Positions 16,228 to 26,671 of a DNA stretch of 64,000 nucleotides are shown piece after piece. Each line of letters starts with the position of its first letter. Position 1 is the stretch's first letter. The notes below the pieces were generated by a model. The model did no database searches. It was not told the DNA's origin and saw only the letters and a list, made by a program, of their open reading frames with translations. The translations under genes and the position numbers were made by a program. The stretch is from an uncultured Clostridia bacterium (GTDB lineage: Bacteria; Bacillota; Clostridia; Oscillospirales; CAG-382), in assembly GCA_947628695.1 (NCBI GenBank), contig CANRAV010000006.1:1-64000 (forward strand), in the 5' to 3' direction.

Positions 16228-19200
16228 ATGGCGAGAATCAATTCCAAGCCAAAAAGAGCATTTGTTTTGTTCCTGACGCTCGTTTTGTTTATAACGGGGT
16301 TTGGGACGGTCGGTAACACAAATGCTTACGCTGCCGATGATGAAGAAGCGGTAGAGCTGCCGGATTCCATGATAAGGACGGATCTGACCGACATGAAGGT
16401 TGAGTCTTCTTCCATCACTTATGCAGAGTATTTGGCGCTTCACGAGGGTGTTAAGGCAGCCGAAGAGGGCGACTTTATATTAGATTTGCTTAACAGGATA
16501 AACGAGGATGAGACAACCGCGTTTCACAAGATAGTGGACACCTTCAAGGACGACCGCGGGAACGAGAAGCAGAACGTGCTTATCCTCAGCGATGACGGCA
16601 GCATCACCTTTGACGTTGAAGTTGCGGAAAGTATGCTTTTCACGATGGAGATAGGCTACAATACCGGCAGCCTTTACATCTATGACTGTGAAAATTGCGG
16701 CAAGTACATCATCTCCCCGACAGAGGAGTTTGCCATAGGCGAGGCTGTTTGTCCCGACTGCGGCGAAGAGATGAACGCCACCTTTACCAAGAACTCCGCA
16801 ATCGAAAAGAAGATAAGGATCGACGGCGTCATTCCTTTTAAGGAGGCGCGCTCGGTAGAGCTTCAGCGTTCCTGGGTTGACCGTTATGTCGAGACCGAGG
16901 TTCAGGAGGTCGACGGCGTACAGCAGGAGGTCACCGTTCTTGACATGCTTTCCAGCAGTAAGGATTACTACTCCACCGTCGGCAAGGATGACAGGTATTT
17001 CCAAAAGGACGGCAACGGCAACGAAAAGAAGCCCGAAAAGGTTCTTTATTCGGAGTGGCAGGAAACCATGGTTTACGACTCCACCGGTTACGCGTCGGAG
17101 CCTTTGCAGTTCTTCCTTGAAAAGGGCAAGCACACCATAACCCTTGACGCGATAAGGGAGCCTGCTGCGATTTCCTACATAGCTCTTAAATCCTACAAAG
17201 CACCCGTTTCTTATGAGGAGTACCTTAAGCAGCACGCGTCGGCAAGCGACGTTTCCGCAGATGCTGCCGTAAAGGTTCAGGCAGAGTATTCGACAAAGAC
17301 TTCTCACAAGACCATATATCAGACCAGCGACAGAACCTCCTCTCTTTCGGAGCCGCAGGACGTTTCAAAAACCCTTCTCAATGAGATAGGCGGCGACAAG
17401 TGGCAGTACGTAGGTCAGTGGATCGAATGGGTCGTTGACGTTCCGGAGACGGGCTTTTATAAGATAGTTCCCCGTTCGATACAGGACTTCTACTCCGGCG
17501 TTTACGTTTCGAGAAAGATATACATAGACGGCGAGGTTCCGTTTGCAGAGGCGGCTCTCCTCCGCTTCAACTACACCGACGACTGGCAGACGGATACTCT
17601 TACCGACGGCGAGACTGATTTTAAATTCTTCCTTGAAAAGGGCGAGCATACCTTAAGGTTCGAGGTTGTTTTGGGTCAAATGGCCGAGATACTCAGCAGC
17701 GTTGAGAATTCCCTTAACAACATCAACTCTTATTACAGGAAGATACTTATGATAACCGGCCCCGACCCGGACGAGTACAGGGACTACGGCTTTGACCGTT
17801 CGCTTCCCGACGTTGTCAGGGGTCTCAGGAAGGAAGCCGCCAATCTGGAGGAGGTTTCCAACAGGCTTTCCGAGATAATCGGCTACAAGGGCGACCACTC
17901 CATAACGCTTGACAAGGTTGCGTACACCGTCGGCCAGATGGGCAACTTCCCCACAAAGATAGCAGCCCTTATGGACGACCTTAAGAGCCAGTCCGGTTCT
18001 CTCGGTACCTGGCTTACTCAGACGCAGAACCAGCCTCTTAACTTCGACTACATACTTTTGACCTCTCCCGAGGAGTCGAACCCGAAGGCGGAAGCGGGCT
18101 TCTTCAAGGAGCTTTGGACGGAGGTTAAGAAGTTCTTCTCCTCCTTCTTCACGGACTACAACAGCATAAGCAGCACCTCTAAGCTGAACAACGCGGCAGA
18201 CGCCGACAGCGCCCACACCGTTGAGGCGTGGGTTACCACCGGCCGTGACCAGGCTGCAATACTCAGGAGCCTTGTGGACGACAGCTTCGCTACGAAGTAC
18301 CCCGGCATAAACGTTAAGGTCAAGCTTGTCGCTGCGGGCACGCTGCTGCCGTCAACGCTGGCAGGCACAGGCCCGGACGTGGCTTTGGGCAACGCACAGA
18401 CAGAGGCTATAAACTACGCAATACGTTCCGCCGTAAAGGCGCTTAATATCAAGAGCGACGAAAACGGCAACCCGATAAACGACAACGGTTTTGACTTTAA
18501 TAATTTTGACCGTTATGCAGACGACCCCGTTTACGGCAACCCCACCTTCGGCTATTATACGAAGCTTGAAGACGGAAGCTTAGACTGGAACGTTGACACC
18601 TTTGAGGAGGTTAAGACCCGCTTTACAGAGCAGGCGATGGTTCCCCTCACGCTTTATGGCGAGACCTACGGCATACCGGAGAATATGTCCTGCTACATGA
18701 TGTTCTACCGCAAGGACATACTTGCAGACCTTGACCTGGCGGTTCCGAACACCTGGGACGAGTTTTACGATATGATTTACACCCTCCAGTCCAACAAGCT
18801 GGAGATAGGCTTCCCGACCGGCGTTACCGGCTCTACCATCTGGATGTACCAGCAGGGAGAGACGATGTACGATATGGGCAACTACGACGCCTATATGGAA
18901 AAGTACGGCGACAAGCTTATAGAGCAGGGAAATGTCTACTACGACGATGAAGGCAACGCAATCCCGAAGACCGACGGCATGACGATAAACCTTGACAGCG
19001 ACATCGCACTTGCCTGCTTCAAGGATGTGTGCCAGCTGTACACGATGTACGACTTCCCGGTTACCTACGACTTCGCCAACCGTTTCCGTTCCGGCGAAAT
19101 GCCGATAGCCGTTCAGGACTACACCGCTTACAATCAGCTTATAGTGTTCGCGCCTGAGATTAACGGCATGTGGGAGTTCACCCCGCTGCCCGGCACTGCT

Positions 19201-19665
19201 GACGTCAACGGATACATAAACAACACCTCCGTCGGTACCGTTACCGCGATGATGATGATGCGTTCCGTTGAAGAGCGCGGCAATGAGTTTGCTTCCTATA
19301 TATTTATGCAGTGGTGGTCGGATTCCGATTCTCAAAGCAGCTACGCAAACGAGATGGAAGCGCTTCTCGGCCCCTCCGCAAAGCAGAACACCGCAAATGT
19401 AGAGGCTCTGTACTCGATGCCCTGGTCTAAGAGCGAGCATGACCAGCTTTCGGCACAGTTCAAGAACATGACCTTTACTCCGGAGTTCCCCGGCGGTTAC
19501 ATTATAGCGCGTTACGCGCAGTTCGCCTTCCTCGGTGTCGTTAACAATCAGGACGAGCCCGTTGAAAAGCTTCAGTCCTACATCACGACGATAAATGCAG
19601 AGCTTTCGAGGAAACGCACGGAATTCGGCCTGCCAACGGTGGAAGAATTCCCGCTTGATGACTGA
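16228..19665 (+). CDS. Giant extracellular solute-binding protein with jelly-roll modules and a zinc ribbon
   Basis: The product (1145 aa) is about 2.5 times the usual length. A signal peptide ends at AYA/AD near residue 35, with no lipobox Cys. Two carbohydrate-binding jelly-roll-like regions follow (about 120-330 and 385-490), each ending in FFLEKG(K/E)HT. The first contains CENCGKY and CPDCGEEM (C154, C157, C175, C178), a zinc-ribbon pattern rare in exported proteins. The C-terminal half, from about residue 650, is a CUT1-type family 1 binding domain (TWDEFYDMIYTLQ; MMFYRKDIL). It should feed an oligosaccharide to the adjacent permeases. How it stays at the cell surface is unclear. First gene of the operon. 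Confidence 0.85.
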   Translation: MARINSKPKRAFVLFLTLVLFITGFGTVGNTNAYAADDEEAVELPDSMIRTDLTDMKVESSSITYAEYLALHEGVKAAEEGDFILDLLNRINEDETTAFHKIVDTFKDDRGNEKQNVLILSDDGSITFDVEVAESMLFTMEIGYNTGSLYIYDCENCGKYIISPTEEFAIGEAVCPDCGEEMNATFTKNSAIEKKIRIDGVIPFKEARSVELQRSWVDRYVETEVQEVDGVQQEVTVLDMLSSSKDYYSTVGKDDRYFQKDGNGNEKKPEKVLYSEWQETMVYDSTGYASEPLQFFLEKGKHTITLDAIREPAAISYIALKSYKAPVSYEEYLKQHASASDVSADAAVKVQAEYSTKTSHKTIYQTSDRTSSLSEPQDVSKTLLNEIGGDKWQYVGQWIEWVVDVPETGFYKIVPRSIQDFYSGVYVSRKIYIDGEVPFAEAALLRFNYTDDWQTDTLTDGETDFKFFLEKGEHTLRFEVVLGQMAEILSSVENSLNNINSYYRKILMITGPDPDEYRDYGFDRSLPDVVRGLRKEAANLEEVSNRLSEIIGYKGDHSITLDKVAYTVGQMGNFPTKIAALMDDLKSQSGSLGTWLTQTQNQPLNFDYILLTSPEESNPKAEAGFFKELWTEVKKFFSSFFTDYNSISSTSKLNNAADADSAHTVEAWVTTGRDQAAILRSLVDDSFATKYPGINVKVKLVAAGTLLPSTLAGTGPDVALGNAQTEAINYAIRSAVKALNIKSDENGNPINDNGFDFNNFDRYADDPVYGNPTFGYYTKLEDGSLDWNVDTFEEVKTRFTEQAMVPLTLYGETYGIPENMSCYMMFYRKDILADLDLAVPNTWDEFYDMIYTLQSNKLEIGFPTGVTGSTIWMYQQGETMYDMGNYDAYMEKYGDKLIEQGNVYYDDEGNAIPKTDGMTINLDSDIALACFKDVCQLYTMYDFPVTYDFANRFRSGEMPIAVQDYTAYNQLIVFAPEINGMWEFTPLPGTADVNGYINNTSVGTVTAMMMMRSVEERGNEFASYIFMQWWSDSDSQSSYANEMEALLGPSAKQNTANVEALYSMPWSKSEHDQLSAQFKNMTFTPEFPGGYIIARYAQFAFLGVVNNQDEPVEKLQSYITTINAELSRKRTEFGLPTVEEFPLDD

Positions 19666-19697
19666 GCTGTTTTTCATTAAATTCAAGGAGAGATAAT

Positions 19698-20648
19698 ATG
19701 GATCAAAACGCCACTGTTTCCAATCAGCCGGTGCTGAGGAAAGACAAATCAAAGCTCCAGTGGACTTGGATAGAAATGAAAAAGTACAAAGTAGCTTACG
19801 CTATGATAGCTCCGTTCTTTCTTCTGTTCTTCACGTTCACTGTGGTTCCCGTGCTGTTGTCGGTTGTTCTCAGCTTTACGACCTTCAACATGCTGGAATT
19901 TCCGGATTTCATTTTCTTTGACAACTACATAAGGCTTTTCCTTGACGACGATATTTTCCTTATCGCTTTAAAGAACACCTTTGTATTTGCCTGCATAACA
20001 GGGCCTGTTTCCTACCTTTTGTCCCTGTTTATAGCGTGGTTTATAAACGAGCTGAAGCCGAAGCTTAGGGCTTTCGTAACGCTTATATTCTACGCGCCTT
20101 CCATTGCCGGCAACGTTTACCTGATATGGACGCTGCTCTTCTCGGGCGACTCTTACGGTCTTGTAAACTCCTGGCTTATGCGCTTCGGCATTACCGATTC
20201 GCCTATACTGTGGTTCCAGGATACGGATTACATCTTCCCGCTGGTTATTGTCGTTGCACTTTGGACCAGCCTTGGTACCTCGTTCCTCACCTTTATCGCA
20301 GGCTTCCAGGTTGTCGATAAGTCGCTTTACGAGGCCGGCGCGGTTGACGGCGTAAAGAACCGCTGGCAAGAGCTTTGGTATATCACGCTTCCTACCATGA
20401 AGCCGCAGCTGATGCTGGGCGCCATACTTGCAATAACCAACTCCTTCGGTTTCGGTGCGGTTATTACGGCGCTTGTCGGCTTCCCAAGCCCGGATTACTG
20501 CGTGCATACGATAATGCACCACCTTCAGGACTACGGCGGATCCCGTTTTGAGATGGGATACGCGTCGGCTATCGCAACGATACTGTTTATAATGATGGTC
20601 GGCGCAAACGCGTTGGTTACCAAGCTCCTGAGAAAGGTAGGTACCTGA
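19698..20648 (+). CDS. Carbohydrate ABC transporter permease (MalF/UgpA-like), first pair
   Basis: The product (316 aa) has six predicted membrane segments and a near C-terminal EAA loop (EAGAVDGVKNRWQELWYITLP) where an ATPase docks. The AAGGAG site lies 7 nt before the ATG. It belongs to CUT1 importers of oligosaccharides and pairs with the next gene, 6 nt downstream. The cytoplasmic start (to about residue 35) is longer than usual. Confidence 0.92.
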   Translation: MDQNATVSNQPVLRKDKSKLQWTWIEMKKYKVAYAMIAPFFLLFFTFTVVPVLLSVVLSFTTFNMLEFPDFIFFDNYIRLFLDDDIFLIALKNTFVFACITGPVSYLLSLFIAWFINELKPKLRAFVTLIFYAPSIAGNVYLIWTLLFSGDSYGLVNSWLMRFGITDSPILWFQDTDYIFPLVIVVALWTSLGTSFLTFIAGFQVVDKSLYEAGAVDGVKNRWQELWYITLPTMKPQLMLGAILAITNSFGFGAVITALVGFPSPDYCVHTIMHHLQDYGGSRFEMGYASAIATILFIMMVGANALVTKLLRKVGT

Positions 20649-20654
20649 TAAGCC

Positions 20655-21545
20655 ATGAACAAAATAAAGCAATATATTAGAAACAAAAAGGGCGACAAGC
20701 CGAAGCGATTGAACCGCTCTGCGGGCGGTGACGCGGGCATATTCGTGTTCCTTGCGATCTTCGGCGTTATCATGGTTTTCCCGATGGTTTACGCCATTTC
20801 ACAGTCGCTTAAGCCTTTGGACGAGCTGTGGCGTTTCCCGCCGAGGGTTTTCGTTGAAAAGCCTACGGCAAAGAACTACACCGACCTGTTCCGTATGCTG
20901 GGTGACTCGTGGGTTCCTTTCTCCCGCTACATATTCAACACGGTGTTCATCTCCGTGGTAGGTACCGCAGGCAACGTGCTCTTCTCGGCTATGGCCGCGT
21001 ATGCACTTGCAAAGATACCCTTCCCGGGCAGGAAGTTCTTCTTCAAGATGGTTGTTTACTCCCTGATGTTCAACGCGACCGTTACCAGCATAACGAACTT
21101 CATCACGATGTCCGTTTTCCACATGATAGACACGTACTGGGCGATAATCGTTCCTGCCTGGTGTACGACCTACGGTCTGTACCTGATGAAGCAGTTTATG
21201 GAGACTTCCGTTCCCGACTCGGTTCTGGAATCGGCGCGTCTTGAGGGTGCAAGCGAATCGCGCATCTTCTGGAAAATAGCGATGCCGATGGTTAAGCCTG
21301 CATGGATAACGCTTATAATCTTCGCGTTCAACTCTCTGTGGAACAGCGGTACAAGCACCTACATTTACAGCGAGCAGCTTAAGACCTTCAACTACGCGAT
21401 AAGTCAGGTTGTTTCGGCAGGTATTGCAAGGGCAGGCGCTGCAGCGGCATCAACGGTTGTTACGATGATAGTACCGATAATAGTGTTCATCATAACACAA
21501 AGCAACGTTATTCAGACGATGTCAACGTCGGGCATGAAGGATTAA
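20655..21545 (+). CDS. Carbohydrate ABC transporter permease (MalG/LplC-like), first pair
   Basis: The product (296 aa) has six membrane segments and the EAA-type loop ESARLEGASESRIFWKIAMP. A PLDELWRFPPRVF block after the first segment is typical of the LplC/YtcP subgroup, which often handles plant or host glycan oligomers. It follows the partner permease with almost no gap and precedes the NHL/YIP1 gene by 10 nt. Confidence 0.92.
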   Translation: MNKIKQYIRNKKGDKPKRLNRSAGGDAGIFVFLAIFGVIMVFPMVYAISQSLKPLDELWRFPPRVFVEKPTAKNYTDLFRMLGDSWVPFSRYIFNTVFISVVGTAGNVLFSAMAAYALAKIPFPGRKFFFKMVVYSLMFNATVTSITNFITMSVFHMIDTYWAIIVPAWCTTYGLYLMKQFMETSVPDSVLESARLEGASESRIFWKIAMPMVKPAWITLIIFAFNSLWNSGTSTYIYSEQLKTFNYAISQVVSAGIARAGAAAASTVVTMIVPIIVFIITQSNVIQTMSTSGMKD

Positions 21546-21555
21546 GGAGGACGGC

Positions 21556-23751
21556 ATGAAAAAACGTTTAATTTGTTTTGCGGCATTGTCGTTCTGCCTG
21601 TGTATGCTTTTAGGCAATGTTTGCGCAAGCGCTGTTGTACCGTATACCTCGTACACCTACGACGTAAACGGCACAAATATAGAAAGCCCGCCTGCGTACG
21701 TGCCCTCTGCGGTCATTAACACAAGCACCGTTACCGAGAAGTTCAATCGCGGTGACAACGAGAATGCTTCCTCGCGCTACACCGCGTCGGATGCGTCGTT
21801 CAGCGGTATCATGGACTTCTGCACAGACAGCGACGGTTACATTTACATCACAGATTCCAACAACAACGCCATAAAGGTTCTTGACAAGAACGGTGCATTG
21901 GATCTTGTAATAAAGGGCTTCATAAACGATGAAGGCATACAGGATTCGCTGTCCGGTCCCCGCGGCATATACGTTACGGATACGGAGATATATGTTGCCG
22001 ACACCAAGAATTCCAGGGTCGTTATTTTCGACAAGCGCGGTAATTTGAACTGCATCGTTCCGGAGCCGTCAAGCGACGTGTTCCCGGAGGCAAGCGTTTA
22101 CACGCCTATAGCAGTTGCGGCGGACAAGGCAGGGCGTATTTACGTCGTGTCCTCCACCACCAACTACGGCGTTATATCGCTTAACAGGGACGGCTCGTTC
22201 AACAACTTCATAGGCCCGCAGAAGGTTTCCTACAACGCCTTCGATATGATTTGGCGTTCCTTCATGTCGGATGCCCAGAAGGCGAAGACGGCAAAGCTGG
22301 TTCCTACCGCATACAACAACCTTACAATCGACTCTGAGGGCATGATTTACGTCACTACGGACTCGATTGACACCGGCAAGCAGCAAAGCGCCATAACCAG
22401 CCGCTCCAAGTCTGCGGACTACGCTCCTGTTAAGAAGCTTAACCCCAACGGCAGCGACGTTATGAGCAGGAACGGCTTCTATCCTCCTTCCGGCGAAGTT
22501 ATGGTTAACAACATACCAACCGCCGAAATTACTACTTCCGGTCCTTCGCAGATTGTTGACGTTGCCCTTGGCCCGTCCGGCATGTGGAGCATTATCGACA
22601 AGAAGAGAAGCCGCATATTCACCTATGACGCAAACGGCAACTTGCTTTTCGCCTTCGGTGATGTCGGCGACAAGGTCGGTCAGGTCAGCGCTGGCATGCT
22701 CTCCGCTATAGACTATCAGGGGACAAACATCCTCGTGCTTGACCAGGGCACCGATACGATAACCGTTTACAAAAGGACGGAATACGGCGACCTTATAGCA
22801 TCCGCTCTTCAGAACACGCTGGACAATAACTACACCCAGTCTATAGAGTATTACAAAAGCATTCTTCAGCACAACAACAATTTCGACAGCGCTTATATAG
22901 GTATTGCACAGATTCTTTATCGCTCCGGCGATTACGAAGAATCCATGAAGTACTGCAAGCTCGCCTACGATACGGAAAATTATTCCGTTGCGTTTGCGGC
23001 TTTGCGTAAGCAGTGGGTTGAAAAGTACATCATACTTATCCCCATCGTTGTAATTGTTTTGATAATCCTTATAACAAGGTTCCTTAAATACGCAGCAAAG
23101 GTCAACAAGGCCGGCGTGAAGTACAAGGAAAAGAGGACTGTCAAAGAGGAGCTGCTGTACGCCTTCCACATTCTGACGCACCCCTTCGACGGCTTCTGGG
23201 ATTTGAAGCATGAGAAGCGCGGCTCGATGAAAGGCGCAACAATTATCCTTGTGATAACGGTTCTCGCCTTCATCTATCAGACGATGGGTCGTGGGTACCT
23301 TTACAACCCGTATTACAACGGCATAAACTTCCTGATGACCATCCTGTCCGTTGTGCTTCCCGTTGCACTTTGGGTTATATCGAACTGGTGTCTTACAACC
23401 TTGTTCGAGGGCGAGGGCAGCCTTAGGGACGTTTACATCACGACCTGCTATTCGCTGCTTCCGCTTCCGCTGCTTATAATTCCCGCAACGATAGCGACAA
23501 ACTTCACCATTCTTGACGAAATGTCCATAGTAAACCTCATTTCATCGTTTGCGTTCCTGTGGACGGGGCTTCTGCTCTTCTTCGGCATGATGGTTATTCA
23601 CGACTACGGCATATTCAAGAACGTTGTCACCGTCCTCGGCACAATAGTCGGCATGGCGATAATAATGTTCATAGGGATACTGTTCAGCAGTCTTGTTCAA
23701 AAGATTTTCTCGTTTGGCTACAGCATTTATGTCGAGCTGTCGCTGCGATGA
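21556..23751 (+). CDS. NHL-propeller / TPR / YIP1-family membrane protein
   Basis: The product (731 aa) has a signal peptide, then a beta-propeller of NHL-like repeats (blocks such as GYIYITDSNNNAIKVLDKNG and GIYVTDTEIYVADTKNSRV, about residues 75-420). A TPR-like pair follows (SIEYYKSILQHNNNFDSAY, about 430-480), one membrane segment (about 497-515) and a C-terminal YIP1 domain of five or six helices. The propeller would be outside and YIP1 in the membrane. In related clostridial and Paenibacillus clusters such genes sit with CUT1 transporters and DUF5696 genes, as here. Its job is unknown; a surface sensor or transporter accessory is an inference. Confidence 0.8.
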   Translation: MKKRLICFAALSFCLCMLLGNVCASAVVPYTSYTYDVNGTNIESPPAYVPSAVINTSTVTEKFNRGDNENASSRYTASDASFSGIMDFCTDSDGYIYITDSNNNAIKVLDKNGALDLVIKGFINDEGIQDSLSGPRGIYVTDTEIYVADTKNSRVVIFDKRGNLNCIVPEPSSDVFPEASVYTPIAVAADKAGRIYVVSSTTNYGVISLNRDGSFNNFIGPQKVSYNAFDMIWRSFMSDAQKAKTAKLVPTAYNNLTIDSEGMIYVTTDSIDTGKQQSAITSRSKSADYAPVKKLNPNGSDVMSRNGFYPPSGEVMVNNIPTAEITTSGPSQIVDVALGPSGMWSIIDKKRSRIFTYDANGNLLFAFGDVGDKVGQVSAGMLSAIDYQGTNILVLDQGTDTITVYKRTEYGDLIASALQNTLDNNYTQSIEYYKSILQHNNNFDSAYIGIAQILYRSGDYEESMKYCKLAYDTENYSVAFAALRKQWVEKYIILIPIVVIVLIILITRFLKYAAKVNKAGVKYKEKRTVKEELLYAFHILTHPFDGFWDLKHEKRGSMKGATIILVITVLAFIYQTMGRGYLYNPYYNGINFLMTILSVVLPVALWVISNWCLTTLFEGEGSLRDVYITTCYSLLPLPLLIIPATIATNFTILDEMSIVNLISSFAFLWTGLLLFFGMMVIHDYGIFKNVVTVLGTIVGMAIIMFIGILFSSLVQKIFSFGYSIYVELSLR

Positions 23752-23765
23752 AGGGAGGGCTTAAG

Positions 23766-26657
23766 ATGTTAAACAAAAAAGCATTTCGCTTTGCGGCTGT
23801 TCTTTTGGCCGTTATGCTCTGCGTGCCTTTCCTTTCACCTTTGAAGGCTTTGGCTGCCGACGATGACGAAGAATTTAACAAGTGGGATTCGCTGAGGGCT
23901 GCGTATGAAAAGACGCCTTACAACAGCGTTGAGGCGCGTATTTACGCAGAAGGCCCGGATCTTACGGAGGATTCGGAGGGCAAGGGCTTAATACGCTCTA
24001 TGTTCCTTGTCACAATAAGTGACGAAGGCTACGCGCTTTATGCCGATATAAGCACAGGCGAGCTTGTTTGCTTAAAGCTTGCAAGGGATGAAAGCGGCAA
24101 CTTTTACAAGCACCCTTCATATGAGGAAACGCCGATATTCAACCTCCGGGGTGAGGAAGCTTACATTATGGCCTACACCGGTTATTGGTCAACGAACCCT
24201 TATACCATAGGCGCAATAAATGCAAGCACTGATATAAAGGCGGAGATTTATTCTCAGATAAGCATAGAGTATCTGGAAAACGGCGAGACCAGGACTTATC
24301 ACAGCTTTAAGGACGCTGCCATACTCAACCAGCTTAAGGTCAGCAACATCAAGAACGGCGCCAGGGTTGAGTACACCATCGGTAAAGAGGCCGTCAGGTA
24401 CCTCGCACCGCGTTTCATCACGGCGGCGAAGTATGAGGCACTTGTAGCCGACGTAAGGTCCGGCCTTATGGGCGAGTACGGCGACGAAGAGTCTGCTATC
24501 TTCTACGCCGAAAAGTTTGAGTCTTACTACACAAAGATTTCCAGCTATTCGGAGGTTGATGCGGACTACATAAAGGACTCTATCGACAAATTCGGTGACT
24601 GTTATCAGACGGATATCAAGATAACGGCAAAGCGACTGGAGCTTATAGAAGAGTACCTTAAGAAGTACACCAACTACTCTTACGAGCAGCTTGAAGAAGA
24701 CCATGACGAAACCGGCTATGTCGCGACCGACAAGGACCCTGCGGTGTTCAAGATGGCTATCGAGTACACGCTTGACAAGCACGGGCTTCTGATACGCGTT
24801 GCGGCGGGCAACATACGTTTTGACAGCGGCAACTTCCAGCTTTCAAACGTTTTCCTGCTTCCCTACGCCGGCGCAGGCAACACAAACAACACCGGCTATG
24901 CACTTTTCCCGGACGGCTCCGGTTCGATAGTGAACTTCTCAACCGCCAAGGGCAACAACTTCACGGCGTTTACCACGGCTTACGGTCAGGACTACTCCTA
25001 CTCCACCATATCCGGCGCGAACTCCGAGGTTGCAAGGCTTCCGGTATTCGGTATGGTTGAGACCGAAACGAAGGTCGACGGCAGCGAGACGATGCACGGC
25101 TTCCTTGCATATGTCGAGGAGGGAGAATCGCTTGCGAACATCTACCTTAAGTCCTCCGGCTCAAGCCACATTTATCTGCAGACCTACACGGGCTTCAACC
25201 CGCGTCCGAAGGATACGTACAGCTTAAGCGGCGGTATTTCCGCCGGGGCTGACGCTATGTGGACGGTAGAGTCGAAGAGAAAATACACAAAGAACTACAA
25301 ACTTAGGATATTCATCCTTGAAGAGCAGAATTCGTCTTATTCCGCAATGGCCGCCATGCTTCGCGACTATTTGGTCGAGAACGGCACCATTGACACGAAT
25401 GAAAACTTCAAGTCGAAGGTTGAAAGCGGCGAAAAGGACATACCTTTGATACTTGAAACCCTCGGTGCGATAAAGTCTTCTAAGCGCGTTCTCGGTGTTC
25501 CGGTTTCAACTATGAAGGCTCTTACCTCTTTTGAGGACATAAAGACCTCCATTATAGACACGCTGAAAAAGCCTGCAGAGGGCATCGCTCCCGTAAACAA
25601 CATCGTAATTAAGCTTACGGGCTGGATGGACGGCGGACTTACGCCAAGCGTCCCGACGGGCGTTGACGTTGAGAAGGCCGTCGGCGGCGAGAAGGGGTTT
25701 AAGGACCTCATCGCCTACTGCAAGGAAAACGGTGTTGAGCTTTACCCGGACTTTGACTTAACCTTCTCGCGCAAGGACGGCTGGTTTGACGGCTTCGACG
25801 CCGATGACGACTTGGCACGCACCATAGACGACCGCAAGGCCTATAAGAAGGACTACGACTCTGTGATGCAGGCATACGGCTACCTTACCGGCCAGGGCGT
25901 TATAAGCGCGAACAAGATGATGCGTCTGTATGACGACACGTATTCCGAGTACAAGGATTACGACGTCGGCGCAATAGGGCTTTCCAGCATTGGCGAGTAC
26001 CTTAATTCAGACTTCAATCCCGACAACCCTCTTACCAGGGAAGACGCCAAGGTTCTTATCAACAGGATCCTTACGAAGGCGGAAGAGCAGAACGGCAAGA
26101 TAATGCTTTCCGGCGGCAACGTCTTCACGGTTAAGTACGCGGACTACATACTTGACGTCCCGCTTGAGGATTCTAAGCTTAAGTACGCTTCCGCTTCGAT
26201 CCCGTTCTTCAGCATGGTGCTTCACGGCTCTGTTGACTATGCGGGCACGGCGCTTAACCTCGCCGGGGATTATCAGAACTCTGTACTTAAGACTATCGAA
26301 AGCGGCGCTTCTCCCTACTTCGTTCTTGCGGTTCAGAACACCTCCGACCTTAAGAACGATTCGGAGTTTTCCAAGTACTATTCTGTAAGGTACAGCATTT
26401 GGCTTCAGGACATATACGACACTTACAACCTTTTGAATAATGCGCTTAAGGACGTAAGGGATTCTGTTATCGAAAGTCACGAGTTTATTGACAAGGACAA
26501 CAAGGTTGCGAAGATTGTATACTCCAACGGTGTATCCTTTGTCGTGAACTACAATGACAGCGATTACACTTATTACGACAACGGGGCTGTAAACACCGTT
26601 AAAGCGCTTGACTTCCTTAAGTTTGACGCTGACGGCAAGCTCCTTAACAACAATTAG
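23766..26657 (+). CDS. DUF5696-type exported protein, possible glycoside hydrolase
   Basis: The product (963 aa) has a signal peptide (cut near ALA/ADDD), a beta-rich N-terminal half and a C-terminal half with TIM-barrel-like features. Those include KLTGWMDGGLTPSVPTG, then KDLIAYCKENGVELYPDFD followed by LTFSRKDGWFDGFD, and later IMLSGGNVFTVKYAD. The barrel outline recalls families such as GH101/GH129, but no catalytic pair can be fixed by eye. No anchor is seen. The ATG at 23766 is chosen because AAGGGAGGG is just upstream; an earlier in-frame start lies in the previous gene. It may cut or bind the glycan imported by this operon. Confidence 0.7.
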   Translation: MLNKKAFRFAAVLLAVMLCVPFLSPLKALAADDDEEFNKWDSLRAAYEKTPYNSVEARIYAEGPDLTEDSEGKGLIRSMFLVTISDEGYALYADISTGELVCLKLARDESGNFYKHPSYEETPIFNLRGEEAYIMAYTGYWSTNPYTIGAINASTDIKAEIYSQISIEYLENGETRTYHSFKDAAILNQLKVSNIKNGARVEYTIGKEAVRYLAPRFITAAKYEALVADVRSGLMGEYGDEESAIFYAEKFESYYTKISSYSEVDADYIKDSIDKFGDCYQTDIKITAKRLELIEEYLKKYTNYSYEQLEEDHDETGYVATDKDPAVFKMAIEYTLDKHGLLIRVAAGNIRFDSGNFQLSNVFLLPYAGAGNTNNTGYALFPDGSGSIVNFSTAKGNNFTAFTTAYGQDYSYSTISGANSEVARLPVFGMVETETKVDGSETMHGFLAYVEEGESLANIYLKSSGSSHIYLQTYTGFNPRPKDTYSLSGGISAGADAMWTVESKRKYTKNYKLRIFILEEQNSSYSAMAAMLRDYLVENGTIDTNENFKSKVESGEKDIPLILETLGAIKSSKRVLGVPVSTMKALTSFEDIKTSIIDTLKKPAEGIAPVNNIVIKLTGWMDGGLTPSVPTGVDVEKAVGGEKGFKDLIAYCKENGVELYPDFDLTFSRKDGWFDGFDADDDLARTIDDRKAYKKDYDSVMQAYGYLTGQGVISANKMMRLYDDTYSEYKDYDVGAIGLSSIGEYLNSDFNPDNPLTREDAKVLINRILTKAEEQNGKIMLSGGNVFTVKYADYILDVPLEDSKLKYASASIPFFSMVLHGSVDYAGTALNLAGDYQNSVLKTIESGASPYFVLAVQNTSDLKNDSEFSKYYSVRYSIWLQDIYDTYNLLNNALKDVRDSVIESHEFIDKDNKVAKIVYSNGVSFVVNYNDSDYTYYDNGAVNTVKALDFLKFDADGKLLNNN

Positions 26658-26671
26658 TGGGAGGTAGAGAG

